Shown here in pieces: positions 26,351-33,891 of a stretch of DNA of 46,963 nucleotides. The translations under genes were made by a program, and so were the position numbers. The notes under the pieces were generated by a model. It was not told the origin of the DNA. It did no database searches and saw only the letters and a program-made list of their open reading frames with translations. Numbering within the stretch: position 1 is the first letter of the stretch; each line of letters begins with the position of its first letter. Source of the DNA: an uncultured Ruminococcus sp. (GTDB taxonomy: Bacteria; Bacillota; Clostridia; Oscillospirales; Ruminococcaceae). The stretch is from NCBI GenBank assembly GCA_946413815.1, contig CAMKMD010000029.1, forward strand, positions 1 to 46,963, given 5' to 3'.

Positions 26351-27127
26351 TCATCCTTTCTGACAAAACTCTATCTTACCGGATACTGTATCGACCATCA
26401 CGAAATACTTCCACGATGAGCCAGATCCTTCATTGTTTTGTCCGCAATAATACACCTTTGCCGACGATGTGTCGCTCCAGAAACTGTAATCCATATCCGA
26501 TACAAAATCTTCTTCCTCACCGTCTGCATTGTAACAAGCAAAAACCTTAGTATCCTTCATCGGCTTGACCGAATACGAATATGATGCTATTTCAGCATAT
26601 TTTTCAGCATATCTCTGAGCAGTCTGAGGCTCAGCAATGAATCTGACATCAAAGCGGCTGTCACCTCCGTGCCCACCATAAAAATGCGGACTATAGTAAA
26701 AATAGTACCCACCCTTGATATCTTCTTTTTTTATCTCATTGAACCAATCGGGTTCCGTAAAAGAATTCACTCTCTTTTCTAAATATGCCTTCTGTATCGG
26801 ATACCTCCACGCCTGATTCGAGTCAATATATAAAAACATTATAGAAGATGAAAAAAAGAATAATAGCAAAATGCCAACTATAAGGCCTGTCCAGAACGGA
26901 GCATATGAGCATTCCTGCTTATTTCTTCTTTTGTTATAATTGATGATAATCTGAATTCCCGAACCTATCAGTATCGGTGACGAAACAATCATAAAATTAT
27001 AATGATTTGTCAGAACAAAAGCACGCAACAAGAGCAGTCCTACCGGCAGCAGAAGAAAGCCGCAGATAATTGATCTCTTTGCTTTCTTTTCCATGATCTC
27101 ATAATCAATCGTACAATCGTTAGTCAT
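26351..27127 (-). CDS. Membrane protein, tandem paralog A2
   Basis: The protein has 258 aa with helices at about 17-35, 43-60 and 80-102 and a C-terminal domain matching paralog A1 (RYPIQKAY, EPDWF, DVRFIAEPQTAQRYAEKYAE, VDTVSGKIEF). The DNA is AT-richer than most of the window, as in its three neighbours, which may indicate a more recently acquired block. Its function is unknown. Confidence 0.72.
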   Translation of the reverse strand: MTNDCTIDYEIMEKKAKRSIICGFLLLPVGLLLLRAFVLTNHYNFMIVSSPILIGSGIQIIINYNKRRNKQECSYAPFWTGLIVGILLLFFFSSSIMFLYIDSNQAWRYPIQKAYLEKRVNSFTEPDWFNEIKKEDIKGGYYFYYSPHFYGGHGGDSRFDVRFIAEPQTAQRYAEKYAEIASYSYSVKPMKDTKVFACYNADGEEEDFVSDMDYSFWSDTSSAKVYYCGQNNEGSGSSWKYFVMVDTVSGKIEFCQKG

Positions 27128-27148
27128 TGTTTTATCCTCCGTTTCATC

Positions 27149-27649
27149 CTATCTGTGCCTTACTCTCAGGACACCTGTGTATGTTCCGTCATTCTGCTCC
27201 GAAGGCCGGAATATTGCCTCGAAGTGTTCTCCGCCAGCCGTACTGCCGGAGAAGGAAGCTCCTTCGTTTTCCTTCACCTCTGCACCCTTGTACTCTCCGC
27301 TGCCGGAAAAGCTGTCCATCAGTTTTTTCCAGTCACGAACAGTAAGGTCAAGCTCCTCCGTATGTCTGAATCTGTAATGGGTGTATTCAACAGGCTCAGC
27401 ATCCTCAAGGCTGACACCGAATATCTCCTCCATCCGCTCAATACGTGAAGGAGTGAATACTTTGCAGTACTCAGAAATGAGGAACATTCTATAGCAATAG
27501 AAGAGGCTGCACGGTATCAGCAGCAGTATCAGAAACGCCTTTATACAGCGCATCATCCTTTGTATCTCCGCTTCGTCTATCTCCCTTTTCTCCTCCTCGG
27601 AAAACTCCGCATCGGAGATAATGCCCTTGTATGTATAGAATCCGGTCAT
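27149..27649 (-). CDS. Membrane protein, tandem paralog B1
   Basis: The protein has 166 aa: an acidic N-terminus with SEEEKREIDEAE, one helix (about 36-58) and a C-terminal domain. It shares [FL]TP[SE]RI[ET]RMEE, [SG]VSL..A.P, and the spacing around a Tyr/His-rich strand with the upstream gene. It starts 22 bp before paralog A2, so the four genes probably form one transcript. Its function is unknown. Confidence 0.7.
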   Translation of the reverse strand: MTGFYTYKGIISDAEFSEEEKREIDEAEIQRMMRCIKAFLILLLIPCSLFYCYRMFLISEYCKVFTPSRIERMEEIFGVSLEDAEPVEYTHYRFRHTEELDLTVRDWKKLMDSFSGSGEYKGAEVKENEGASFSGSTAGGEHFEAIFRPSEQNDGTYTGVLRVRHR

Positions 27650-27713
27650 GGTATCACTTCCTGTCTGATTTGCCGCTGTTAATTATCAGGTATATCAACA
27701 TTGTTAATAGTCA

Positions 27714-28241
27714 TTATCTCAAACTCTTCTGCAGGTCAAATTTTCCCTTATATTTCCAGACTTTTGAATCACATTCTTCAAATTTCACATTTACATATGA
27801 TTTATCGTCAATAGTATAATGGTATACAGCATAGCTGCCGTCTTCATTTTCTGACGAATCAAGTTCACTCTCTCCATAATAGCTTTTCATCAGTTCTCTG
27901 TAATCATTCGTATACAGTTCAAGAGTTTCAGTGCTTCCGTCCTGAAAATGTGTATAATAAAACTTCAAAGGCTTCGCATATGAAAGACTGATATTATAAG
28001 TTTCCTCCATTCTTGTTATACGTTCAGGAGTAAACTTGCTGAATTCCTCACGCACTAAAAACCTGTGAAAACCATAAACCGCGCCAAACATAATCAGGAA
28101 TAAGCCACCAATCACCCAAAAAGCTATTATAATCGAATTATCATCTGCTTTTCTGCGCTTTTCATGGATTTGAATTGAAGAATAATCATTCATCATTTTT
28201 CTCTCGTTTTCCATATTATCATTGCAAATCATATCCATCAT
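27714..28241 (-). CDS. Membrane protein, tandem paralog B2
   Basis: The protein has up to 175 aa with one helix at about 43-65 and a C-terminal domain paralogous to B1 (KFTPERITRMEETYNISL). The start is uncertain: ATGs at 28241, 28238, 28232, 28214 and 28199 are in frame. AAAGG lies 8 nt before 28232, and GAGAG lies near 28199. It is first of the four-gene block; a TATAAT-like box lies about 40 bp upstream without a clear -35. Its function is unknown. Confidence 0.68.
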   Translation of the reverse strand: MMDMICNDNMENERKMMNDYSSIQIHEKRRKADDNSIIIAFWVIGGLFLIMFGAVYGFHRFLVREEFSKFTPERITRMEETYNISLSYAKPLKFYYTHFQDGSTETLELYTNDYRELMKSYYGESELDSSENEDGSYAVYHYTIDDKSYVNVKFEECDSKVWKYKGKFDLQKSLR

Positions 28242-28352
28242 CCTTTATATTTTATATTCCGGCAGGCTCTCCGCCCTTCGCTAAATTAATTATATCATCC
28301 AGGAGTTTAAAAAGTACTTAAAAAATAATAATTTCTTTCAGGAACAAAAAAA

Positions 28353-28378
28353 TACCCCCACAGTCTCCTGTGGGGGTA
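28353..28378 (-). terminator. Strong terminator after the DUF6465 gene
   Basis: An 11-bp perfect stem TACCCCCACAG / CTGTGGGGGTA with a 4-nt loop is followed by TTTTTTTG on the minus strand. Confidence 0.88.
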
Positions 28379-28438
28379 CGCTTTTTGATATTATTGATTC
28401 TGTCCGGATAAGTGATACTGTTTTTTCAGGGATCCTTA

Positions 28439-28894
28439 TTACTCAAACAGAGCGAAATCGCCGAATGTATCGCCGTTGATAACATAGTATACTCTGTTTA
28501 CCTCAGGCTTTACATATACATCAACCTGCTTAGCGCTCTTAACGCCGGCAACCTTCTTAGCCTTCTCTACGAGAGCAGCTGTATCAGCCTCTCCGCCGCC
28601 GAACTGGATAACTACCTTGCTTGCAGTCTCTGCAGCCTTGGGAGCAGCAGCCTTCTTAGCAGCCGGCTTCTTTGCAGCAGCAGGCTTCTTCTCAGCAGTC
28701 TTCTTTGCAGCAGGCTTCTTCTCAGCTGTCTTCTTAGCAGCAGGCTTCTTGGCAGCAGCGGGCTTCTTTGCAGCCGGCTTCTTTGCAGCAGCCTTCTTCT
28801 CAGCAGCGGGAGCAGCCTTCTCTGCGACAGCCTTCTCCTCAGCTACAGCCTTTACCTCTGTCTCAACAGCAGTAGTCTCTGTCTTCTTTGCCAT
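28439..28894 (-). CDS. Lys/Ala-rich histone H1-like protein with DUF6465 domain
   Basis: The protein has 151 aa. Residues about 25-85 are a run of AAKKP/AEKK repeats, strongly basic and like eukaryotic H1 tails or bacterial histone-like tails. The last 65 residues (VVIQFGGGEADTAALVEKA...NRVYYVINGDTFGDFALFE) match the DUF6465 family of Clostridia. It lies 19 bp after the HU gene and shares its promoter and terminator. A nucleoid-associated role is inferred from the tail and the HU partner; DNA binding is not shown by the sequence alone. Repeat copy number probably varies among strains. Confidence 0.85.
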   Translation of the reverse strand: MAKKTETTAVETEVKAVAEEKAVAEKAAPAAEKKAAAKKPAAKKPAAAKKPAAKKTAEKKPAAKKTAEKKPAAAKKPAAKKAAAPKAAETASKVVIQFGGGEADTAALVEKAKKVAGVKSAKQVDVYVKPEVNRVYYVINGDTFGDFALFE

Positions 28895-28913
28895 AATGAA
28901 TACCTCCGTTAGA

Positions 28914-29189
28914 TCACTTGTTAACAGCGTTCTTGAGTGCCTGACCAGCCTTGAAAGCGGGTGCCTTTGAAGCCGGTGCGATCATCTTCTTCTTTGTCTG
29001 GGGATTGATAACCTGCTTTTCCTTTCTGTCACGAACCTCGAAAGTACCGAAGCCCACGATAGAAACCTTGTCGCCGCTTGCGAGAGCATCTGTGATCGTA
29101 GCGATAACTTCGTTTACTGCGATCTCAGCGTTCTTCTTTGTGAAGCCTGTCTTCTCAGCAACAGCGCTTATTAACTCAGTCTTTGTCAT
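28914..29189 (-). CDS. hup: HU-family DNA-binding protein
   Basis: A dimeric nucleoid protein that bends DNA. It has 91 aa from the ATG at 29189 (MTKTELISAVAEKTG), which has GGAGG 8 nt upstream; an in-frame extension to 29255 is inconsistent with the promoter. The family signature GFGTFEVRDRKEKQVINP is present, followed by SKAPAFKAGQALKNAVN. It is transcribed from a perfect consensus promoter with the DUF6465 gene downstream. Confidence 0.96.
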   Translation of the reverse strand: MTKTELISAVAEKTGFTKKNAEIAVNEVIATITDALASGDKVSIVGFGTFEVRDRKEKQVINPQTKKKMIAPASKAPAFKAGQALKNAVNK

Positions 29190-29226
29190 ATGATTATCCT
29201 CCATTTTTTTGGAATTTATATTATGA

Positions 29227-29255
29227 ATTATATACCCTGCTACAGGATTTGTCAA
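29227..29255 (-). promoter_or_regulatory. HU promoter
   Basis: Perfect TTGACA (29250-29255), 17 nt, TATAAT (29227-29232) on the minus strand. Confidence 0.88.
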
Positions 29256-29600
29256 GCCATTTGTGAAAAAATGACATTTCGCCCGATTCTAAGGGGATGG
29301 CGGGTCGTTTTTTATGAAAAACACCAATAGAATTTGGCTATTTTCCGTCGGGAGCAGAGCCGGCAGGGCGGTCTGACCGTCAAATTGCACATAAAGGCGA
29401 AGCTGGCGCAGGGGCGCGGTATGAGGGCTGTACTGCTATTGTATGATATCCGGCCGGAACTGATGCAACTATCTGCTGATACATATTATGTGCACGTTCT
29501 GTACATCCTATTACGCGGATCAGTGCTGTATTCTTTTATTTCATCACCGCAAGGCGATACCGCAATTCTGCATTCCTGATTCATAATCCTGCATTAAAAA
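29256..29600. other. Intergenic region without a supported gene
   Basis: About 345 bp lie between the HU promoter and the clpB terminator. The middle is GC-richer than usual for spacers here and has an 81-codon frame (29334-29579) that lacks a ribosome site and reads unlike a protein. The end has degenerate CTGCATT/ATTCATAATCCTGCATTA units. It may be decayed coding or repeat DNA. Confidence 0.45.
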
Positions 29601-29602
29601 AG

Positions 29603-29635
29603 TACCGGCTGCGGAAAATCTCTCCGCAGCCGGTA
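29603..29635 (-). terminator. clpB terminator
   Basis: A 13-bp perfect stem TACCGGCTGCGGA / TCCGCAGCCGGTA is followed on the minus strand by CTTTTTTAA, 8 nt after the clpB stop. Confidence 0.88.
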
Positions 29636-29642
29636 TGTTATA

Positions 29643-32237
29643 TCAGAATGCTTTCAGTTCGCCGTCCTCGACGTCTATCTCTATAGTATCACCTGCCGCA
29701 ACTCCGCCTCCTATGATGCGGCGTGCGATCAGTGTCTCAACGTTGCGCTGGATGTATCTTCTCAGTGGTCTTGCACCGAAGTTGGGATCATATCCGCATT
29801 CTACGATATGCTCCTTGGCAGCTTCCGATACGTTTATACGTATATGCTTGTCGTCAACACGCTTCTGGAGGTCTGCAAGCATAAGGTCAACGATGCTCAC
29901 TATCTCGGTCTTGGTGAGGGGCTTGTAGAATACTATCTCGTCAAGACGGTTGAGGAACTCAGGGCGGAACTGCTGCTTCAGCAGACCCTCCACGCGCTCT
30001 CTTGCCTCGTCGGTTATCTGTCCGTCACTACCTATGCCCTCGAGTATGAAGGGAGAGCCCAGGTTGGAGGTCAGTATTATGATAGTATTCTTGAAATCAA
30101 CAGTGCGTCCCTGTGAATCGGTGATACGTCCGTCATCAAGCACCTGAAGGAGGATATTGAATACGTCCGGATGAGCCTTCTCTATCTCGTCGAAGAGGAC
30201 TACAGAGTAGGGCTTGCGGCGTACAGCCTCTGTGAGCTGTCCGCCCTCGTCATATCCCACATATCCGGGAGGCGCTCCGATGAGCCTGCTGACGCTGAAT
30301 TTCTCCATATACTCGCTCATGTCGATACGTATGATATTTCTCTCGTCATCAAAGAGTATCTCAGAGAGTGCCTTTGCAAGCTCTGTCTTTCCTACGCCGG
30401 TAGGTCCGAGGAAGAGGAAGGAACCGATAGGTCTGTCGGGGTTCTGTATACCCGCTCTTGAACGGAGTATAGCCTCGCTTACTTTGGTGACAGCCTCGTC
30501 CTGTCCGATGACACGCTTGTGGAGGAGTCCCTCAAGGCCGAGTATCTTCTCCTTTTCGCCCTCCATGAGCTTGGATACGGGGATGCCCGTCCAGCGGCAT
30601 ACTATCTTGGCTATCTCGTCCTCTGTCACCTTGTCACGCAGGAGACGGCCGTTCTCAACATCGTGCTCCGCCTGCTTCTCCAGCTCCTCCAGCTGCTTTT
30701 TCAGCTGCGGCAGTCTGCCGTACTCCAGCTCGGCGGCCTTGTTGAAGTCATACTCACGCTTTGCCTTCTCAATCTGACCGCCCACCTGCTCTATCTCCTC
30801 GCGTATCTTCTGTACGGAGGATATATCGTTCTTCTCGTTCTCCCACTTTGCCTTCATGGCATCGAACTTCTCCCGAAGTCCGGCAAGCTCAGTCTGAATC
30901 TCGCTGAGATGCTCCTGTGAGATGCTGTCGCTTTCCTTTTTAAGGGCAGTCTCCTCTATCTGGAGCTGTATCATCTTACGGTTTATCTCATCAAGTTCTG
31001 TGGGCATGGAGTCCATTTCCGTGCGTATGGTAGCGCAGGCCTCGTCTATAAGGTCTATGGCCTTGTCGGGGAGGAATCTGTCAGTGATGTAACGGTTGGA
31101 AAGAACTGCGGCTGATATAAGCGCGTTGTCCTGTATCTTTACGCCGTGGAAGACCTCATAGCGCTCCTTGAGTCCGCGGAGTATGGAGATAGTATCCTCA
31201 ACGGACGGCTCATCTACCATTACCGGCTGGAAACGTCTTTCAAGTGCGGGATCCTTCTCGATGTACTGACGGTACTCATTGAGGGTAGTGGCACCGATAC
31301 AGTGCAGCTCGCCCCTTGCAAGCATAGGCTTGAGCAGATTGCCGGCATCCATAGCACCGTCGGACTTGCCTGCACCTACTATAGTATGCAGCTCATCGAT
31401 GAAGAGAAGTATCTGTCCGTTACTGTTCTTTATCTCATTGAGGACTGCCTTCAGTCTCTCCTCAAATTCACCTCTGTACTTGGCACCCGCCACAAGTGCG
31501 CCCATATCCAGCGAGAAAACCTTTCTGTCCTTCAGGCTGTCCGGCACATCGCCTGCAACGATACGCAGGGCAAGCCCTTCAGCTATAGCAGTCTTGCCGA
31601 CACCGGGCTCGCCGATGAGTACAGGGTTGTTCTTGGTCTTACGTGAGAGTATGCGGATAACGTTTCTTATCTCGCTGTCTCTTCCGATGACAGGGTCCAG
31701 CTTGTTGCGCTTTGCAAGACCTACAAGCTCCTGTCCGTACTTGGTGAGGACATCATAGGTATCCTCAGGGTTCTCGGTAGTTACGCGGGTATTGCCCCTT
31801 ACCGCCATCAGTGCGCTCAGGAAGCTGTCGCGGGTAACTGCGAAGCTGTTCATGATGCGGGATACCTCGCTGTCCTTGGAGTCGATAAGGGCAAGCATGA
31901 TGTGCTCGACCGATACGAACTCGTCCTTCATGTTCCCGGCTGTCTGCTCCGCAGCTGTCAGAACTCTGTCAGCCTCAGCAGACAGGCCGATATTTGAGCT
32001 CCTTCCGCTTCCTGTCACCTTTGTAAGGCAGTTTATCCTCTTGTCGGTCTCGGACTCAAACATATCCGTATCGATGTTCATCTTTCTCAGGAGCTGCGGG
32101 ATAAGGCCGTTCTCCTGCTTCAGAAGGCCTGCAAGGAGATGCACAGGCTCGATGACGGGATTCGACATCATCACCGCTATGCTCTGCGCCTTCCTTACAG
32201 CATCCATTGATCTCTGTGTAAGTTTCTCAGCATTCAT
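29643..32237 (-). CDS. clpB: ATP-dependent disaggregase ClpB
   Basis: A hexameric AAA+ chaperone that pulls proteins out of aggregates with DnaK. The protein has 864 aa from the ATG at 32237, which has AGGAGG 8 nt upstream; the ATG at 32243 is too close to that site. It has an N-terminal double Clp-N domain (about 1-145), NBD1 with Walker [10 protein letters not shown] (about 205) and Walker B LLFIDELH, a long coiled-coil M domain (about 400-520), NBD2 with Walker [10 protein letters not shown] (about 605) and Walker [13 protein letters not shown], and a D2-small C-terminus. The M domain separates it from ClpC/ClpA. It is second in an operon behind an RHH-like gene; no CIRCE element is seen. 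Confidence 0.95.
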   Translation of the reverse strand: MNAEKLTQRSMDAVRKAQSIAVMMSNPVIEPVHLLAGLLKQENGLIPQLLRKMNIDTDMFESETDKRINCLTKVTGSGRSSNIGLSAEADRVLTAAEQTAGNMKDEFVSVEHIMLALIDSKDSEVSRIMNSFAVTRDSFLSALMAVRGNTRVTTENPEDTYDVLTKYGQELVGLAKRNKLDPVIGRDSEIRNVIRILSRKTKNNPVLIGEPGVGKTAIAEGLALRIVAGDVPDSLKDRKVFSLDMGALVAGAKYRGEFEERLKAVLNEIKNSNGQILLFIDELHTIVGAGKSDGAMDAGNLLKPMLARGELHCIGATTLNEYRQYIEKDPALERRFQPVMVDEPSVEDTISILRGLKERYEVFHGVKIQDNALISAAVLSNRYITDRFLPDKAIDLIDEACATIRTEMDSMPTELDEINRKMIQLQIEETALKKESDSISQEHLSEIQTELAGLREKFDAMKAKWENEKNDISSVQKIREEIEQVGGQIEKAKREYDFNKAAELEYGRLPQLKKQLEELEKQAEHDVENGRLLRDKVTEDEIAKIVCRWTGIPVSKLMEGEKEKILGLEGLLHKRVIGQDEAVTKVSEAILRSRAGIQNPDRPIGSFLFLGPTGVGKTELAKALSEILFDDERNIIRIDMSEYMEKFSVSRLIGAPPGYVGYDEGGQLTEAVRRKPYSVVLFDEIEKAHPDVFNILLQVLDDGRITDSQGRTVDFKNTIIILTSNLGSPFILEGIGSDGQITDEARERVEGLLKQQFRPEFLNRLDEIVFYKPLTKTEIVSIVDLMLADLQKRVDDKHIRINVSEAAKEHIVECGYDPNFGARPLRRYIQRNVETLIARRIIGGGVAAGDTIEIDVEDGELKAF

Positions 32238-32288
32238 ATTCATTTCCTCCTTTATAATGTATCATCATTCATCCTTTGTATCTTTGAC

Positions 32289-32933
32289 CTAAAGCACGTA
32301 TCTGTCAAGCAGCTTGCGGTATTCGCTCTCGAGAGCTCCCGCCTTCCCCGCAAATCCATCAGGGTCTGCCAGGTACTGCTTCAGGGAACGGTCGAGGTCG
32401 GCTATGTAAGCGCATATCGCTTCACCCGTTTCCTCGTCGGAGAGCTTCCCGCTGTTGAACAGGCGGCGGGTGAAGGTATTGGAGCCTATCACTGCGGAGT
32501 AGTCCGCAAGGCCGAGTCTTTCAAGGTACCTGGCCTCCATTGCGCAGCGGTATACGAAGAAGTGGGAGAACAGCTCCATCAGCGGCTTGCTCTGGGTACG
32601 TATGCTGACCGTCACCCGCCCCAGGTATTCCTGCGGTTCACGGTCGAGCTCCACCTTGTAGCTGATGGTAGGACGATACTTGTACGCAAGGGCAGTGCGC
32701 AGTGTCATCAGCGAATCGGAACGCCTTTCCTGCACCTGAAAGCTGCCGCCTGCCATTGCTGTCAGAGTGTCAAATATCTCCCGCATACGCATCTCCGGCG
32801 TGACGCAGGAAAGATGCTGCGCAAGTATCTGGTTTATAAGGTTCGAGCGGCTCGTCCCGAGACGATAGGCCTGCTCGTCAACAGCCCGCACCACATCGTC
32901 CATGAGCACAAGACTGTAAATGCTTTTTTTCAT
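32289..32933 (-). CDS. Ribbon-helix-helix-like putative regulator
   Basis: The protein has 214 aa. The N-terminus (about 1-45: MKKSIYSLVLMDDVVRAVDEQA then GTSRSNLINQILAQHL) has the beta-strand plus two-helix pattern of RHH DNA-binding proteins. The remaining ~165 residues are a unique domain. It directly precedes clpB (51 bp gap) and shares its promoter, over which an inverted repeat lies (32956-32975). Control of its own operon is a reasonable but unproven guess. Strong homologs were not recalled. Confidence 0.7.
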   Translation of the reverse strand: MKKSIYSLVLMDDVVRAVDEQAYRLGTSRSNLINQILAQHLSCVTPEMRMREIFDTLTAMAGGSFQVQERRSDSLMTLRTALAYKYRPTISYKVELDREPQEYLGRVTVSIRTQSKPLMELFSHFFVYRCAMEARYLERLGLADYSAVIGSNTFTRRLFNSGKLSDEETGEAICAYIADLDRSLKQYLADPDGFAGKAGALESEYRKLLDRYVL

Positions 32934-32955
32934 AGTCTCACCCCGTTTCAGTGAA

Positions 32956-32975
32956 TATATCCTCTTTCTGATATA
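32956..32975 (-). promoter_or_regulatory. Candidate operator at the RHH-clpB start site
   Basis: TATATC, 8 nt, GATATA forms an inverted repeat abutting the -10 box and covering the predicted start point. It is the size an RHH dimer pair could bind. Confidence 0.4.
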
Positions 32976-33004
32976 ATCATACCACCTGATTCATAATTTG
33001 TCAA
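32976..33004 (-). promoter_or_regulatory. Promoter of the RHH-clpB operon
   Basis: TTGACA (32999-33004), 17 nt, TATGAT (32976-32981) on the minus strand. Confidence 0.82.
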
Positions 33005-33432
33005 GCGGATTATTAATTTTTCACACAAGTTTCACATTGAATCGGTCCGGTTTAATGATAAATATTTTATCTTGGTGTTATCTGTACTCCGGCACCTTCT
33101 GTTCCTTCTCTCTGTTAATGAAACCGGCTGAGCATTTTTTAATGAATAGTACTTTTTTACTGCTCAGGCAAAGAAAAAAATCATCCTGTAAATGGCTTAA
33201 CTATAAGAAAGTCACGGCATCTGTACAGCTTTGGTACTGGCTTGGTACGGTATTCTGATTCATGCCTTGACATATGCGGCGGTATCTGATTTAACACGTT
33301 TGAATCAACGTTTTTTGTTAATCAATCATAAATTGAACATATTATAAAACTTATTCAAAATAAAGTTACAAGCCAAAATTTAAAAAAATCCTAAAAAGTA
33401 CACTTTTTTATAGCAGAGTACACAATTGTGTA
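33005..33432. other. AT-rich intergenic stretch
   Basis: A 430-bp AT-rich spacer. An 86-codon frame (32998-33258) is open but has no ribosome site or recognisable protein pattern. I see no hairpin of note before the promoter at 33433. Confidence 0.45.
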
Positions 33433-33461
33433 TTGTAAACTTTCTGTGTCTGAGTTATAAT
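33433..33461 (+). promoter_or_regulatory. Promoter of the candidate small RNA
   Basis: TTGTAA (33433-33438), 17 nt, TATAAT (33456-33461). The predicted start falls at about 33468-33469, exactly where the long hairpin begins. Confidence 0.72.
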
Positions 33462-33468
33462 GAATACA

Positions 33469-33728
33469 GCAATTGAAGAGAATTGGTATTCAGTATCAAG
33501 TACCCTCCCCTCTCATGTGCTTGATACTGGGTATTAATTTCAGTTGCACGCCATAGAAATAGAATTAGTTTTTTCATCAAACTAATCCCTTTCATTTGTA
33601 ATTTTTTCATGTTTTCTATTCTCAATAACTTATTTTAACTTATCATCTATGGCTCGCTCCTCAGTGCTAAACGGTTTGACCGTATGGAGCGGATATGATT
33701 TGGCATCCCGTGAGGGATGCTTTTTTTT
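33469..33728 (+). ncRNA. Candidate structured small RNA with C-rich loop
   Basis: This interval has no ORF of substance but has a promoter, structure and terminator in the right order. Part 1 (33469-33547) is a hairpin of 79 nt: outer arms GCAATTGAA / TTCAGTTGC, a 4-nt bulge, then a 19-bp arm ending CAGTATCAAG / CTTGATACTG. It displays a 19-nt loop (33501-33519) with CCCTCCCCTCTC, complementary in kind to Shine-Dalgarno sites. Part 2 is AT-rich with a minor hairpin (ATTAGTTT / AAACTAAT). Part 3 (33642-33698) is a branched stem, CGCTCC / GGAGCG around ACGGT / ACCGT. It ends in a rho-independent terminator (33703-33728). No known family was recognised; the predicted length is about 260 nt. Confidence 0.65.
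33703..33728 (+). terminator. Terminator of the candidate small RNA
   Basis: A 7-bp stem GCATCCC / GGGATGC with loop GTGA is followed by eight T. A second hairpin (33742-33770, AAGTGCCG / CGGCACTT then TTTCTTTT) backs it up. Confidence 0.85.
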
Positions 33729-33741
33729 GCCGTACCGGAAG

Positions 33742-33770
33742 TGCCGTACCAAATGCGGCACTTTTTCTTT
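33742..33770 (+). terminator. Second plus-strand terminator
   Basis: AAGTGCCG / CGGCACTT with a 9-nt loop is followed by TTTCTTTTAT. It lies in tandem behind the first terminator. Confidence 0.7.
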
Positions 33771-33837
33771 TATACAGGGGTATCATCCGCGCTTTCCGTC
33801 AAAGTGCGAAGGACGGCAGATGCCTGATAATACGCAG

Positions 33838-33863
33838 ATCGGGCGCACTGTTGTGCGCCCGAT
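33838..33863. terminator. Hairpin downstream of the Cthe_2159-like gene
   Basis: An 11-bp perfect stem ATCGGGCGCAC / GTGCGCCCGAT with loop TGTT, 28 bp past the minus-strand stop. It has no U-tract, so it may be an RNA 3'-end stabiliser or an incomplete terminator. Confidence 0.5.
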
Positions 33864-33891
33864 GCAGTATAGTATAGATGAAGAATATCTC

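Noticed and set aside
29334..29579. 81-codon plus-strand ORF between HU and clpB
   Set aside because: No ribosome site, no recognisable pattern and weak start; described as intergenic.
32934..33004. CIRCE or CtsR operator before the clpB operon
   Set aside because: No TTAGCACTC-N9-GAGTGCTAA and no repeated GGTCAAA-type heptads were seen.
33469..33728. 6S RNA, SRP RNA or tmRNA identity for the candidate small RNA
   Set aside because: The 5' end pairs internally rather than with the 3' end, there is no central bubble of the 6S type, no SRP Alu/tetraloop pattern and no tag ORF.
33838..33863. CRISPR or attachment-site origin for the GC hairpin
   Set aside because: It is a single hairpin without repeats or spacers, and no integrase is nearby.
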